A stretch of DNA of 64,000 nucleotides, from the NCBI RefSeq assembly GCF_003672135.1, contig NC_039507.1, positions 13,880,278 to 13,944,277 of the forward strand, in the 5' to 3' direction. Source of the DNA: Ooceraea biroi. Its lineage: Eukaryota; Arthropoda; Insecta; Hymenoptera; Formicidae. Position 1 is the stretch's first letter; every line of letters begins with the position of its first letter. This document shows positions 45,640 to 56,660 of the stretch, one piece after another. A model generated the notes under the pieces. The model made no database searches, had not been told where the DNA came from, and saw only the letters and a program-made list of their open reading frames with translations. The translations under genes were made by a program, and so were the position numbers.

Positions 45640-46860
45640 GACAGAAGGTGATAGGTTTGTCTCCTTTTACTGTCCGAAATTATTCGAAGTCGCGAGCGCA
45701 CACGGACACGATGGGATACTTGTGTGCGAGACCCTCGCGAGACCATCCCTACTCCATCATCACTCATGTTGCAGAGGTCAGAATCTGGTATTACTGTACT
45801 CTGATAGCTTCTCAAGCTAATTTTTGGAAAATAGACTTTTCGAGAAACAATTTTCTTAAATATGAGTACATTTAGAACTGGAAGCTCTTTAAAAATATTC
45901 GTTTAGAAAGATTTAAGAATTCTTAAAAATCAGAAGCTAAAGGAGGATCTTAAGAAATATTAAATTTTTTAAGAATATAATATAAAATCATTGTAACCAT
46001 TGTAAAGCATATTAAAATCATAAAACTGTTATTTCAATTATTTTTTATATATTTTATCGTTATTCGCTTTTCACAAAAAACCGATTTTTTTCAAAAAGTT
46101 GCTTCAAGCTCTTAATATAAAGTTGAGCACTTATAAAAGAATAATTTCTCTCTTATTTCGAGTTATGTTTTAATGATTATGTTTTGAAGTATATTCAAAA
46201 TTGATCAAAAGCGACGAAGAGAAGAAAATACTCTCTTTGGTCCCTTTTTAAGTATTGTAAACGTTATCACTCTTCGAGAATATAGCATGCATTGCACTTC
46301 TCATCATTTAATATGGTTAAGATCATAGATACTGAACAAATATATAACATAATAAAAATGTCAACAGATGCTTATTTGCAAGATATATTGACTTTATGAT
46401 GTATAATATGTGCTAACTGTGATATATTATATCGTAATATAATATCGTAGAAAAATATGTGTTCTTTGTATAATAGAATTATATAATGTCCTAATTTAGA
46501 CATTTAGATAGTAGTAAAAACTTTTATCACATTAACAGAGATCTGTACTTAATGCAATATCAACAAGTAGATTTAGATAATAATTAGAATTAAATTAGTA
46601 TAAACCTTCAACGCAAAATGTAGTTTTAATTATTATCTTATAAAATACACATATATTAGGTACGCAAATTTATTTGGTGCTTTTATTTAATGACTTAACT
46701 CCATTTTAAAATTAAAACTTTTCTTGCTGCATTTTGTAGTTTGCATTTTGTAAGTGTGGATCATTACGTTTTCAAAACACTATATGCCTTAACGCAAAAC
46801 AGACGACGTCACAAAACAGTAATGATCACGATATTTGTCCGAAAAACAGCACTTTAAGCA
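45640..46860. other. AT-rich intron DNA, no gene seen
   Basis: A fragment at 45700-45790 (cgagaccatccctactccat, gcagaggtcagaatctgg) resembles one arm of the palindrome at 46.9 kb. The rest shows no domain or paired repeat. Confidence 0.5.
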
Positions 46861-46864
46861 CTAC

Positions 46865-47063
46865 TAGATATGCCAGATTCCGGCCGCTGGTAACATGCGA
46901 TAGTATGGATGGTGATGGAGTGGGGATGGTTTCGCGACGCACACAATCTATGTATTGTGCGCACATTGACACAATACGTAGATTGTGTGCGTCGCGAAAC
47001 CATCCCCACTCCATCACCATCCATACTATCGCATGCTACCAGCGGCCAGAATCTGGCATGTCT
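46865..47063. mobile_element. Near-perfect 199-bp palindrome (MITE)
   Basis: The end agatatgccagattccggcc is mirrored at 47045-47063. The arms match almost base for base around a loop near 46960. A mariner coding relic starts directly to its right. Long open frames read through it on both strands only because it is a palindrome. Confidence 0.88.
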
Positions 47064-47621
47064 GAGTACTGCGTTCTTTTCGCATTTTCATTAAAAAGGA
47101 ACACTACTGAAATCAAGAAAATGATTCTTTTGGATAAAAGTATACTGCAATTCACAAAACCTGCAAAAAAGTGATAGCAGAGATTTCAAACGGAGATTTT
47201 AATCTTTCAGCTCGAGAATGTTTCAGTCAACCAAAAAGATTTGAGGACGACGATATTGAGCAGTTGTGGGAAAAACTCTGCTCATACTGAATAAGATCTT
47301 GCAACTTGGAGTTATCCATGAAGCATATTCATGCGCTTACATGGGAAAGATTCAGAAGAAGGATAGATTCAGAAGAAACGTAGATTCAGAAGATGTATTC
47401 CGCATGAGTTTAGTCCGAAAAATAAACCGCGAAAGTTTGGTACGATCATGTCTTTGCTGATTCAGTTTAAAAGAAGTGATTTTTAAAATTATTACAGCTG
47501 ATGAAAAATAGGTATTGCATGATAACTCTAAACGCAGAAAATCGTGAGTATATCTTGGCCAACTGTCGATATCGATGCCGAAACTCAACATACATATCAA
47601 GATTTTAAATGATACATATAG

Positions 47622-47840
47622 TAATACCGCCTTTGGCGCGATATGATCTCATATAATCATATTTTTATATAATCATATTTAATCAGATCTATCCGAATAT
47701 GATTACATAAAGATAAGATCGTATATATGTTTTATTTTATATAATCATATTTGGATAAATCTGATTATATGTAACATAGATCTGGTCAAATATAATTATA
47801 TAAAAATAAGATCATATCGCGCCAAACGGCGGATATTATT
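47622..47840. mobile_element. Palindromic MITE (about 219 bp)
   Basis: taataccgcctttggcgcga and tcgcgccaaacggcggatat are the inverted ends. The arms are almost entirely A, T and gat/atc repeats (tataatcatatt). Confidence 0.8.
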
Positions 47841-47866
47841 ATATATAATCATATAAAAATCATATA

Positions 47867-48637
47867 CAGGGTGTCTCGGGTTTTAACCGACAAACTGCGG
47901 GAGCATATTCTACTAGTGGAAATAAGAAAAAATTCTTATATCGAGTTTGCTTAGAAATGCTTTATTACAAAGTTATAAACCAATATTGAAAAAAAATATC
48001 AGATAAGTAACAACGGATTTTTTCGCAAAAATAAAAATTATCTACGCAATGATTTAGTGACGCATTTCAAAATGTTGTCCTTGCACATCGATACAAGCTA
48101 GACATCGACGTAGTACAGAATTTGTTACAGTACGACATTCCTGAAAATTTTGTTGCATCTCAGTAACTGAATTAGTAATTCGTTGCTTTAAATCTATCTG
48201 GTACTCTCCTGTTAGGAAATTTACGTTGATACTCTCGTACGGCAGCTCGTGCATTTCCGTCACAAAATCCGTACACGAAATGAATATCAGTGTATTCCTC
48301 ATTTGAAAACACTTTTGGCATTCTGATAGTAATTGCTAGTTCACACGACGATTGAAATCTAACAGCTATTGTTGTGAAAGTAACAATCATACTGAATCGT
48401 TTCAATATAGTGAACATGAATACATGTGAATACACGTGAATACACATAACATAAACATCTTCGACCTTCCAAATTCTACACTATATTCCGTTGTTACTTA
48501 TCTCATATTTCTTTTCAATATTGGTTTATAACTTTGTAATAAAGCATTTCTAAGCAAACTCGATATAAGAATTTTTTCTTATTTCCACTAGTAGAATATG
48601 CTTCCGCAGTTTGTCTGTTAAAACCCGGGACACCCTG
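47867..48637 (-). mobile_element. DUF4817-type mariner-superfamily element, internally deleted
   Basis: CAGGGTGTCTCGGGTTTTAA and its inverted match end in TA (47865-47866 and 48638-48639). Inverted repeats are about 155 bp. On the minus strand from 48321 it encodes MPKVFSNEEYTDIHFVYGFC and REYQRKFPNRRVPD, the DUF4817 start. The frame then fails. It is a relative, not a copy, of the element at 35.3 kb. Confidence 0.92.
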
Positions 48638-49095
48638 TATATGCCACTCAGATCTTATCGGATCTAATTATGTATACTTACATCTGACCAATTTATGTGC
48701 ATTTTTTCTCGCATTGGAGCAAAGAGGGCCGTACACTGGCCAGAGAGCTAATTATTTTGAAGCACGATAATGTTCGACCATATATCGCAAAGGAGACGAA
48801 GGATATCATTTATGTAAACAACATCAAAATCCGTGCAAAGCTGGGTGTCAATGCTTGTAGTTTTATTCCAATTAATATTGTTGCGTCCAGGCGGCGGATT
48901 TCACTCGACACGCGCTCGTGCTCCGCGCTCGCTAACACTCGCGCTTTCGCGTGAATAAAGCTTGTGCGTTTGTAAAAAGGAACTTTATTGTAACTGCACT
49001 CCGATACACAATATTCTCACAGCTTCATAAATCAAGCTCGCGACACGTCCAGTTGACACCACGACTCAGCTTCAACTCGTCAACTCTCCGCTTGT

Positions 49096-50490
49096 CAGTG
49101 TGACCAACCTGTAAATGCTAACTTATCGTACTCAAGCTTTCAAATTATCGTATTTACCTCAAAATTATCGTACATTTTTCATCGCACTTCTTTCAGAAAA
49201 TTGAAAGTAAAAACCAGATGCAACTAAAATAGGATTTTATTGAATGAAATACAATTTTAGCTTCTTCCGATAAATACTAAACATTATTATGTAGAAACAT
49301 GTTCATGTACCTATTCAAGTACAATTTGAACAACCATTATATAAATTTAAATTTTACCTGACATAAAATAATAAACATAAAATAACAAATCATTTTCACC
49401 AAAAAAATAGGCACTTTTGTATTTAACTTATCTAGAACATCTATTTATAACAAAAGACATAAAATAAATAGATAAATCAGATATGTAAACAAAAATAATA
49501 AAAATGTTAATAAAGGAACATCAATTTCTTGAGTATTTATATAACTTATCAGGTATACGAGTAAAAAGCATCACATAGAAACTTATTATCTTAAAATTCT
49601 TCAAACACAATATCTTCATACAAATCTTCATAATCTAATTGATTTGTAGTTGAGCTTGATGTATTTGGTTTCGATAAAGCCTTGTCAGGATACATTTTAT
49701 TTTTTGTCATACAATGTAGCATTTCTTCGGTAACATCAAATTTATCACAACCACCCGTTCTACTCACACACTGTGAAGCCAGAAGTGAAGACTTTGTTGT
49801 AGACAATAACAATCTATTTCTACTTTTAGTTTTAATGGAATTCATTTTCGAAAAAACGCGTTCACAAACCGCGCTTGAATGAGGCGACAGCAGAACATTA
49901 AGAGCAAAATTACAAAGCTCGTCAAATTCGTTGCAACCAGAATGATCTTTAGATTCTTTTACAGATAATCAAAACTTGTCGGGAGGTAATTCTTTGAAAT
50001 TATTCGGGAATTTTGTGAGAGACAGTTTTCGCCATTGATCATCAATAATTTGCATTTGTTCAGCTTTTACTATTCTAGGAAGTAAGCACATTAATGGTTG
50101 CAGAGTTGGTGATCTTGAAACGTTTGATGATAAAGCCTCTTTTGGATTTAGCCATTTCAATTTCGGTAAAATTGGATTGGAAAAATCATATCTTTTTAAA
50201 ATTTCTTTACAACCAGTGATCATAAAATTGCGGCAATTTGTTTTAAAATCATTAATCATTTCGATATTACAGATTTTTAATTGATCACTATTTAAAGTGA
50301 TCAATTAAATACAGAATACAGATAAAAACAGAATAGCTTTGGAAATTTATAAGAAGTTAAATATAAGAAAAAAAATGTTTTCAAAAAATTATCGTACAAT
50401 TAGTAGTTATCGTACAGACAAGATCGTACATCGTACTAGACTTAAAATTGTCGTATGCCTCCACAATTATCGTACAGGTTGGTAACACTG
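49096..50490 (-). mobile_element. hAT element with 8-bp duplication
   Basis: CAGTGTGACCAACCTGTA and TACAGGTTGGTAACACTG form the ends, flanked by CCGCTTGT on both sides (49088-49095 and 50491-50498). Both are hallmarks of hAT elements. Sub-terminal repeats of ttatcgta occur near both ends. The element keeps only the C-terminal half of the transposase, so it is non-autonomous. Confidence 0.95.
49591..50304 (-). pseudogene. hAT transposase, C-terminal half
   Basis: The text LSPHSSAVCERVFSKMNSIK, then TKSRNRLLLSTTKSSLLASQ, is the hAT dimerisation region, which holds the last catalytic residue region of the family. Upstream in the same frame are MLCLLPRIVKAEQMQIID and FKELPPDKF, then a TGA at 49971-49969, then LSVKESKDHSG. 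About 237 codons remain with this single stop. The zinc-finger and first catalytic parts are deleted. An acidic tail (YEDLYEDIVFEEF) ends the protein. Confidence 0.85.
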
Positions 50491-50600
50491 CCGCTTGTTG
50501 ATTTCACTTGGCAACGCGCGTCTTCTTCCGAGCCGACGATCTCTCAGCCTCTGCCGATCACGCCGCTCGGTGTACCGGGAGACACATCCCGAACACAACA

Positions 50601-51425
50601 ATATTACAAACGTTTCAATCCATACGTTGGATCATCTTCAATGTAAAAAATGTTTTACCTAAACAAATACATGTGAAACTCCATTACTCAAATACGCATA
50701 AAAAATATAAATGCAGATAGAAGTATATATAAAAAAACTCACAAAGATAAAACTTCACAATATAAATAGCACCAAGAAATCATTCTTATCATAGCTAACA
50801 TCGTCGTAAAACTGGTCACATTACAAAAATTTTCCAAAGTCAACTCTATGTGTTACTCATAAGATGTACATACTGTGACTGAGAACGATAGAACTCAGCG
50901 TGATTTCATACACAACAAACAGATCTCCGGCAACAAGGTCAATGCGAAGGAAACAGATTCAAAATAGGTAAATAATCTTCTGGCAACTCCAACGTATCAT
51001 TTTGTAAGTTTAATGGATAACTTTGTTTTTTTATGTTCACCATTTCAGAAATCAGCCTCTTTTTATATGAACTCTCCTCATCTAATATCTCAACTTCATT
51101 CCACTTAAAATCATGAGATGATTGTATTCTATGTATAGATATTACTGAAGGAGAACCCGTTTTCTTATTGATATCTTTTCTATGTTCTCCAATTCTTGTT
51201 TGGAGTTGTCGTTTGGTCTGGCCTACATATGACGCTTCACAATCATTACAAGAAATTTTATAAACCACATTACTGTGAGACATTCTATTGATGGAATCTT
51301 TTTTATTAGAAATGAATTTGCGTAAAGATTGTTGGGCTGAAACGCTATATTAAAATTGTATTAAACTTTTTTATTTTACTAGAGAAATTTCAGAAACTGA
51401 TTTTACATATGGCAAAGTAAAAGGT
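50601..51425 (-). pseudogene. Penelope-like GIY-YIG endonuclease and 3' region
   Basis: On the minus strand from 51425 the frame reads LPYVKSVSEISLVK and then, after stops at about 51370 and 51349, LRKFISNKKDSINRMSHSN. It continues into NVVYKISCNDCEASYVGQTK, the GIY-YIG nuclease, with R in TRIGEHRKDI, and stops at 50939. The first residues are cut by the DIRS insertion at 51426. The 3' tail carries TTGAAGA, a stem-loop and GAAACG (50641-50611). Sequence differs clearly from the copy at 22.7-24.1 kb, so this is a second family. Confidence 0.85.
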
Positions 51426-51590
51426 AATTGTATTTCGCGCCTCTTTCCTCAAGATAAAATGTAGTACTCCTCAATTCTATGCCAAGGCGCCACAATCTTC
51501 AAAGTAAAAAGAAGGAAATCCGCCATCTTAGCTATGTAACCTCTATCTTCATTCCTTTCTTTTGTGCCGAGGTATTCACATTACGAGACG

Positions 51591-53292
51591 ATGGGAAAAC
51601 GAAAACACCGAGACGAAGATGATATAGAAGATAGAATGGCGACGAAGATACGACGTTTGTGGAAACGATTAAAGAAATATGAAGATCGGCGGGACGAGTC
51701 AAGTAAGCACCACGTTATTCGGAGAGGTTTCGAACCTCTCGAACGTGTGAGGTTATCATCTTCGAATCTCATCTCATGGCGGCCACAGGCGTTAACCTGT
51801 CGGCAGATGTGAGTTTATGGTACGCACAGAGATAAATCTCTTCTAAGCGCGCGAGAGTTTTCTCGTTTCGTCATAGGCTCTAACCTATTGACGGCCACGG
51901 GCTCTAACCTGTCGGCCAGCGCTAGTGCACAATACGCATCCTTGGGTGTCACGGGCTCTAACCCGTTGATAGGCCACAGGCTCTAGCCTGTGGGCGTGCG
52001 CGAGATACCATTACACCTTATTCTCGCTGTGTTTTGGGTAATCTTCTCGAACGGCCCTTCAGGTTCTAACCTGTTGACACACTTCCGCTCACCAGCAGAT
52101 TGCGCGACATGTCGGCTTTTTTCGCTGTGCTTCTTGCTTCAATAGATTGAATCTCGGTTTGATCACTCCAAGTGTGCTCATTGTCCTTTTTTGATTTATT
52201 AGGACGCAGTCGAGGGTTGACACATCGCAGTCCTACGTACCACGGTAGTGAGGATCCCGAGATGGTTTTACAACGACTGTCCCATTCTCCAGCAGGTTCC
52301 ACTCTCCTTTTTCAGGAGGGGGGCGTCACTCATCTGACTCAGATGAAATCGACAATTCCTCCACGAGAAATAGTCACTCGCTAGAAATTTCTAAGAATAT
52401 GGATCCTGCGCAACCCAACCACAAGGTCGTTGGTGAGGTTTCTGGCACAGAGGTCCCGAAGACGGACTCGGCTAAGCATCCAGTGACGACGGTGGTTGAG
52501 GACCTAGATACGGAACTTTTAGAAGCCATCGGTGAGCGGGTCGCACAGGAACGAGTAATGGCTTCGGCCATTCCTCAGAGCATTGCGATTCGTATAGAGG
52601 ATATTTTGAAAAAAGGTTTACCAAAGGAGGAACGCGAGAAGCTGCTGAAGGCGCATGCTCCGCCATTAAATTGCACCTTGATTGATCCTCCTAAACTGAA
52701 CGAGGAGATCAAAGCTTCCATAAGCGAGCCTTTATCAAAACGAGACGAGCGGATTGTAGAAAAACAGAAGAAAATTTCGGCTTGCCTTTCTTCACTGGGC
52801 AGCGCTATTTCGGATATCCTCGATAGCAACACGGGTACCAAGGACTCGAGGAAACTGTCTCCGTCACAAATTTCCTTAATCAAGAAGCTTAGCGAGACAT
52901 CGCGGTTATTGGCCGACTTACAGAGAGATGAGTCTTCAACACGCAGGAGCTTAATTTTGGCGGCCATTAGCGCCTCCCAGAAAAAGACGTTAAAATCAGA
53001 GTTATCAGATGAGTGACTCTTTGGCCAGAATCTGGGCGATCGATTAAAGGCAGCCAAGATCGTGGAACGAGCTGGTAAGGATCTGAAATCCAAACCCAAA
53101 ACTTCTGGGAAGACAAAAAACTTCAAGGACCCGCCTCGACGCCAACCCTTCAAATCAACGATGTCGGGCGGGTATCGCAATAAATCGTACGGTCACGGCC
53201 AGTCCAACAGGAAACACTGGAACAATCACAACAAGGACACTCGCTCCAGTCAGAAGGCACAGGCGTCGAGTCAGCAGAAGAAAGAGGATTAA
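51591..53292 (+). pseudogene. DIRS gag, apparently spliced, one nonsense codon
   Basis: Exon 1 (51591-51702) starts MGKRKHRDEDDIEDRMATKI and ends at TCA A|GTAAGC. Exon 2 begins at 52316 after ctctcctttttcag. Joining them keeps the frame and gives Ser/Asp-rich text (GRHSSDSDEIDNSST) leading into MDPAQPNHK at 52399. Coiled-coil-like text follows (LSKRDERIVEKQKKISACLS) and then a basic tail rich in Lys, Gly and Ser (about 53062-53292) suited to RNA binding. A TGA at 53014-53016 (DE*LFGQNLG) stands where the run suggests tryptophan. The intron was inferred from sequence only. The alternative is that gag starts at 52399 and exon 1 is leader. Confidence 0.72.
51780..52080 (+). repeat. Six hairpin-forming repeats inside the putative gag intron
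   Basis: Variants of CAGG-CTCTAA-CCTG (acgggctctaacccgt, acaggctctagcctgt, caggttctaacctg and others) recur at about 51785, 51873, 51896, 51950, 51974 and 52060. Stems differ by paired changes (AGG/CCT, CGGG/CCCG, ACAGG/CCTGT), which keeps the hairpin. Confidence 0.75.
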
Positions 53293-53324
53293 AGGACGCA
53301 CCTGTAAGTAAGACGGCTGACCGA

Positions 53325-55185
53325 TTGAGATTCTTCCTCGATAACTGGAAGGATTTGACTTCCGATTCCAGAGTATTGAACTGGATCCGGGGTTATGTTA
53401 TTCCTTTTTCGGACTCTGTTACTCAAGAGACGATTCCCAGGGAACCCTCTTGGTCTCTTAACGAGAGAGTAATAATCAACGATAATATCCAGGCCTTGCT
53501 TTTAAAAGGTGCTATTAGTAAATGCCGCCCTTGTAAAAATCAATTTGTTTCGGGGATTTTTTTAATTGCTAAGCCGGATGGTACGCACAGGTTAATACTT
53601 AATCTCAAGAAACTTAATGAATTTATCACGACTGAACACTTTAAATTAGAAGATTCTAAAGTCGCCTGCAGCTTGTTAAATTCTGGTTGGTTTATGGGCA
53701 CATTAGATTTAAAGGATGCCTACTATTTGGTTGCGGTGCACAAACGTAGTCGGAAATACTTGCGATTTATTTTTGATGGTCAGCTTTATGAATTTACCTG
53801 CTTGCCGTTTGGTCTTAACACGGCGCCGTTTGTTTTCACAAAAAGTTTGAAGCCGGTTGTAGGTTACTTGAGAAATTCGGGATTCGTGTCAGTTATCTAC
53901 CTCGATGATCTTCTTCTTCTGGGGAAGACATACTCCGAATGTTTAGCCAATATAAACGCGTCTATGGAGTTGTTACAGCGTCTAGGGTTTATTGTTAACA
54001 AACAAAAAAGTAACAGTTCCATCCCAGGTTTGCACATTTCTGGGGTTTATATTAAATTCTCAAACGATGACATTGGAATTACCCCTTGTCCGAAGACGTA
54101 AGCTCCGCATTCAGATTATGAAGTTTAGGAAGTTAAAACGGTGTAAGATTCGAGAATTTGCGCAATTAATTGGCTCCCTTGTGTCTTGTTGCCCGGCGAT
54201 TCAATATGGTTGGGCACACTTAAAAGAGGCAGAGAGAGAAAAATATTTAGCCTTAATATATCATAACGGTAATTACGACGCTGTTATGCACTTACGTCCA
54301 ACTTTGCAAGAAGATCTCCTATGGTGGGAGACTAATATTTCCAGTCGCGTTTCGAGTATCGCGAATCGTGAATTTAGATTAGTTATATTTTTGGACGCTT
54401 CTCTATCAGGATGGGAAGTTGCCTGCTCTGAATTTCGAGCGCATGGACATTGGAGCGCGGCGGAAAGATTATTCCATATTAATTATTTGGAACTTCTCGC
54501 AGCCTTTTTTGGTCTCAAATGCTTCGCGAAGGATCTTCGACACTGTAACGTCCTTTTGAGGATTGATAATACGACAGCTATTTCCTACATAAATCGTATG
54601 GGGGGGGGGAGGGTGCGATTTCCCCAACTTAGTAAATTAGCTAGATTAATTTGGAAATGGTGTGAAGATCGCGAGTTGTACATTTTCGCTTCATACATTC
54701 CGTCGGGCGATAATGACAAGGCAGATTTTGAATCACGGCAACTTGAAAAAGACATAGAATTTGAGTTATCTGAGAGGGCTTTTCACACAATCGTTACAAG
54801 ATTTGGATCTCCGGAAATCAACCTTTTTGCAACAAGAATTAATACTAAATGTCAGGTTTACGTTTCATGGACCAGAGATCCGGGGGCTGGGGCAATTGAT
54901 GCCTTTACCTTACAGTGGAACACCATCTTCTTTTATGCGTTCCCACCTTTTGCCCTCATCGGAAAAATTTTAAAGAAGATTAAGGCCGAAAAGGCACGGG
55001 GTATTGTGGTGGTGCCATATTGGCCGGGACAACCATGGTTTCCGCTGTTCCGTTCAATATTGGAATCGGATCCTTTAATTCTGGAACCCAAACGTGATCT
55101 CTTACTTTTTTCGGACAGGGAACCACATCCTCTTTGGAGAACTCTTTCCCTGGTGGCAGGGATATTATCTGGAAGGCTTTTCTGA
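53325..55185 (+). pseudogene. DIRS reverse transcriptase and RNase H, one frameshift
   Basis: This enzyme copies the element's RNA to DNA. The palm motifs are LDLKDAYYLVAVHK, LPFGLNTAPFVFTK and YLDDLLLLG (YLDD at 53896-53907). Near 54030, within SIP and the following CTFLGFILNS, one base is lost or gained: the first frame runs into a stop at 54101 and the second carries on to 55185. RNase H follows with D in IFLDASLSGWE, E in YLELLAAF, D in RIDNTTAISY and the late D in DNDKADFESR, all present. The C-terminal part (VVVPYWPGQPWFPLF) is typical of this retroelement class. The frame overlaps the start of the recombinase frame. Confidence 0.92.
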
Positions 55186-56120
55186 AGAGAGGAATTCCCG
55201 AAGAAGCCGTTAACATCGCTCTTTCCTCCTTAAACGAATCTTCTCTCAGCCAATATAATGGAGCTCTAAGAAAATGATGGAATTTTTGTACCAATGCAAA
55301 GTTGCCAGTGGATAGCTTTATAGTTTCGGATATTATCAGATTCCTGGCACGAGAGTATGAAAAAGGTGCTTCGTATGGGTCTCTTAACAGCATTCGTTCG
55401 GCTCTTTCCCTTCTTGGAGGACCGGAGATTGGCCGGAGTGATATTATTGGTAGATTTCTCAAAGGTGTGGCTAAGTTGCGACCGTCGGAACCTAAGTACG
55501 ACGCCACTTGGGACCCTAAGATAGTTTTGGACCACTTTAAGGACGTACCAAATGAAAGCTTACCTCTCGAAGGCCTAACTAAGAAGGCCTTAACGTTGTT
55601 AGCCTTGGTCTCGGGCCAGCGCATTCAGACTCTAACCTTAATAGACGTAAGAAATATCGTAATCACCAAAGATTTGATGAAGATCAGGATCCCCGACAGG
55701 AATAAAACTTCGGGACCTAGGAAAAAACAACCGATTTTAATTTTGTCAGTTTACACGAGAAATCTGAATATTTGTCCAGTAACTACGCTCCAGTGTTATC
55801 TTCGCAAGACGGAACTTCGTCGAAACGATATTACGGCCCTGTTCATATCCCTCAAAAAGCCCTTCAAGCGCGTTTCAGCTCAAACTATCAGCAGGTGGTT
55901 GAAAGATACGTTACACGATTGTGGGTTAGACACGACCATTTTTTCAGCGTATAGCACTCGACATGCGTTTACGTCAGCTGCAAATCGTAAGGGTGTTAGT
56001 TGGGATGTTATTAGGACCTCAGTAGGTTGGACAGATAAGTCTGATATGTTTGCTAAGTTTTATAACAAACCGGTAGTTCAAGATCGAACTTTATACGGGC
56101 AGGCCATTTTAGATGCTTAA
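55155..56120 (+). pseudogene. DIRS tyrosine recombinase, one nonsense codon
   Basis: The reading frame begins around IIWKAFLKRGIPEEAVNIAL (about 55160), is broken by TGA at 55275-55277 (RK*WNFC, tryptophan expected), and continues to TAA at 56118-56120. The core shows Arg in SGQRIQTL, a lysine-rich beta region (PDRNKTSGPRKK), then AYSTRHAFTSAANRKG, Trp in VGWTDKSDMF and the nucleophile Tyr in KFYNKP. In related proteins the second box usually reads H-S-T-R. Here it is Y-S-T-R, so a catalytic histidine may be lost. Confidence 0.9.
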
Positions 56121-56312
56121 GTAATGACACCGATGTCGCTTATTTTAGTTTTTTTTTGCATATCGAAGTCGGTTTATATTATGTCGGGCTGTTGTCCGGT
56201 TACTCATTATAATTTTGTTCATACCTTTCTATAGTTCATGTTTCATTAAAGAACACTTCTTTCACGCATGGGTTATACCTTCTTCAGCCGTAGCCTGCTT
56301 TAAACATCTACA

Positions 56313-56420
56313 TTTTATCTTGGGGAAAGAGGCGCGAAATACAATTATATGATTAAACAAACTTACCTGTAAGTGAAGTTCTATCATAATTGTATGAAGC
56401 GCCTCTTCCGAAAGATAAGT
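56313..56420 (+). repeat. DIRS internal complementary region
   Basis: Its first part (aaagaggcgcgaaatacaat) is the complement of the element's left end. Its second part (tgattaaacaaacttacctg and onward to gcgcctcttccg) is the complement of the right end. The joint lies near 56349. This feature defines the DIRS1-like branch. Confidence 0.9.
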
Positions 56421-56660
56421 CCCCCCCAATACCCTTGTCCAAACATGTTCGGACCCCGAGCCTAGCCGGGTCTACGACTGTACCTTTCAAGAAATGAAGA
56501 TAGAGGTTACATAGCTAAGATGGCGGATTTCCTTCTTTTTACTTTGAAAATTGTGGCGCCTCGGCATAGAATTGAGGAGTACTACATTTTATCTTTCGGA
56601 AGAGGCGCATCATACAATTATGATAGAACTTCACTTACAGGTAAGTTCGTTTAATCATAT

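Larger units (their letters stand above)
47064..48815 (+). pseudogene. Mariner transposase (DD34D, SETMAR-like), 5' part, interrupted
   Basis: Text in several frames matches mariner: VLFAFSLKRNTTEIKKMIL (about 47066-47125), NGDFNLSARECFSQPKRFED (about 47186-47245), GKIQKK (about 47344), then TADEK with the first catalytic D at about 47500. Two tryptophan positions are stops: TAG at 47509-47511 and TGA at 47545-47547. Two elements interrupt it (47622-47840 and 47867-48637). It resumes as EGRTLARELIILKHDNVRPY, holding the second D in HDN, and reaches DIIYV at 48802-48815. There a 9.8-kb block is inserted. The frame continues at 58661. Confidence 0.85.
48879..50600 (+). mobile_element. Solo LTR split by a hAT element
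   Basis: It starts TGTTGCGTCC and ends GAACACAACA, with ATAT on both sides (48875-48878 and 50601-50604). Taking out the hAT element and its duplication leaves about 319 bp, which fits a solo LTR. AATAAA occurs near 48954. The target was the terminal repeat of the Penelope-like element: the intact counterpart reads straight through at about 58555-58575. Confidence 0.85.
51426..56660 (+). mobile_element. DIRS-type tyrosine-recombinase retrotransposon, near complete
   Basis: The element has gag, reverse transcriptase with RNase H, and a tyrosine recombinase in order. Its ends are inverted repeats: about 51426-51556 against 56503-56660, sharing agctaagatggcggatttcc. An internal complementary region at about 56313-56420 carries the two ends joined back to back. 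This design lets DIRS elements close into a circle that the recombinase integrates, so no target duplication is expected. Only three coding lesions are seen. It was inserted in the coding part of a Penelope-like element. Confidence 0.93.

Noticed and set aside
46905..47174. Open frames across 46.83-47.17 kb on both strands
   Set aside because: The DNA is a near-perfect palindrome, so both strands give the same text; only the right end (from 47066) is real mariner residue.
49682..49882. Plus-strand open frame opposite the hAT transposase
   Set aside because: The minus strand carries recognisable hAT dimerisation motifs; the plus frame is its shadow.
52575..53180. 201-codon minus-strand frame across DIRS gag
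   Set aside because: It is antisense to a gag frame that fits the element's order and has no domain of its own.
54980..55624. 214-codon minus-strand frame across the DIRS recombinase
   Set aside because: It is a shadow of RNase H and recombinase frames, which carry catalytic motifs.
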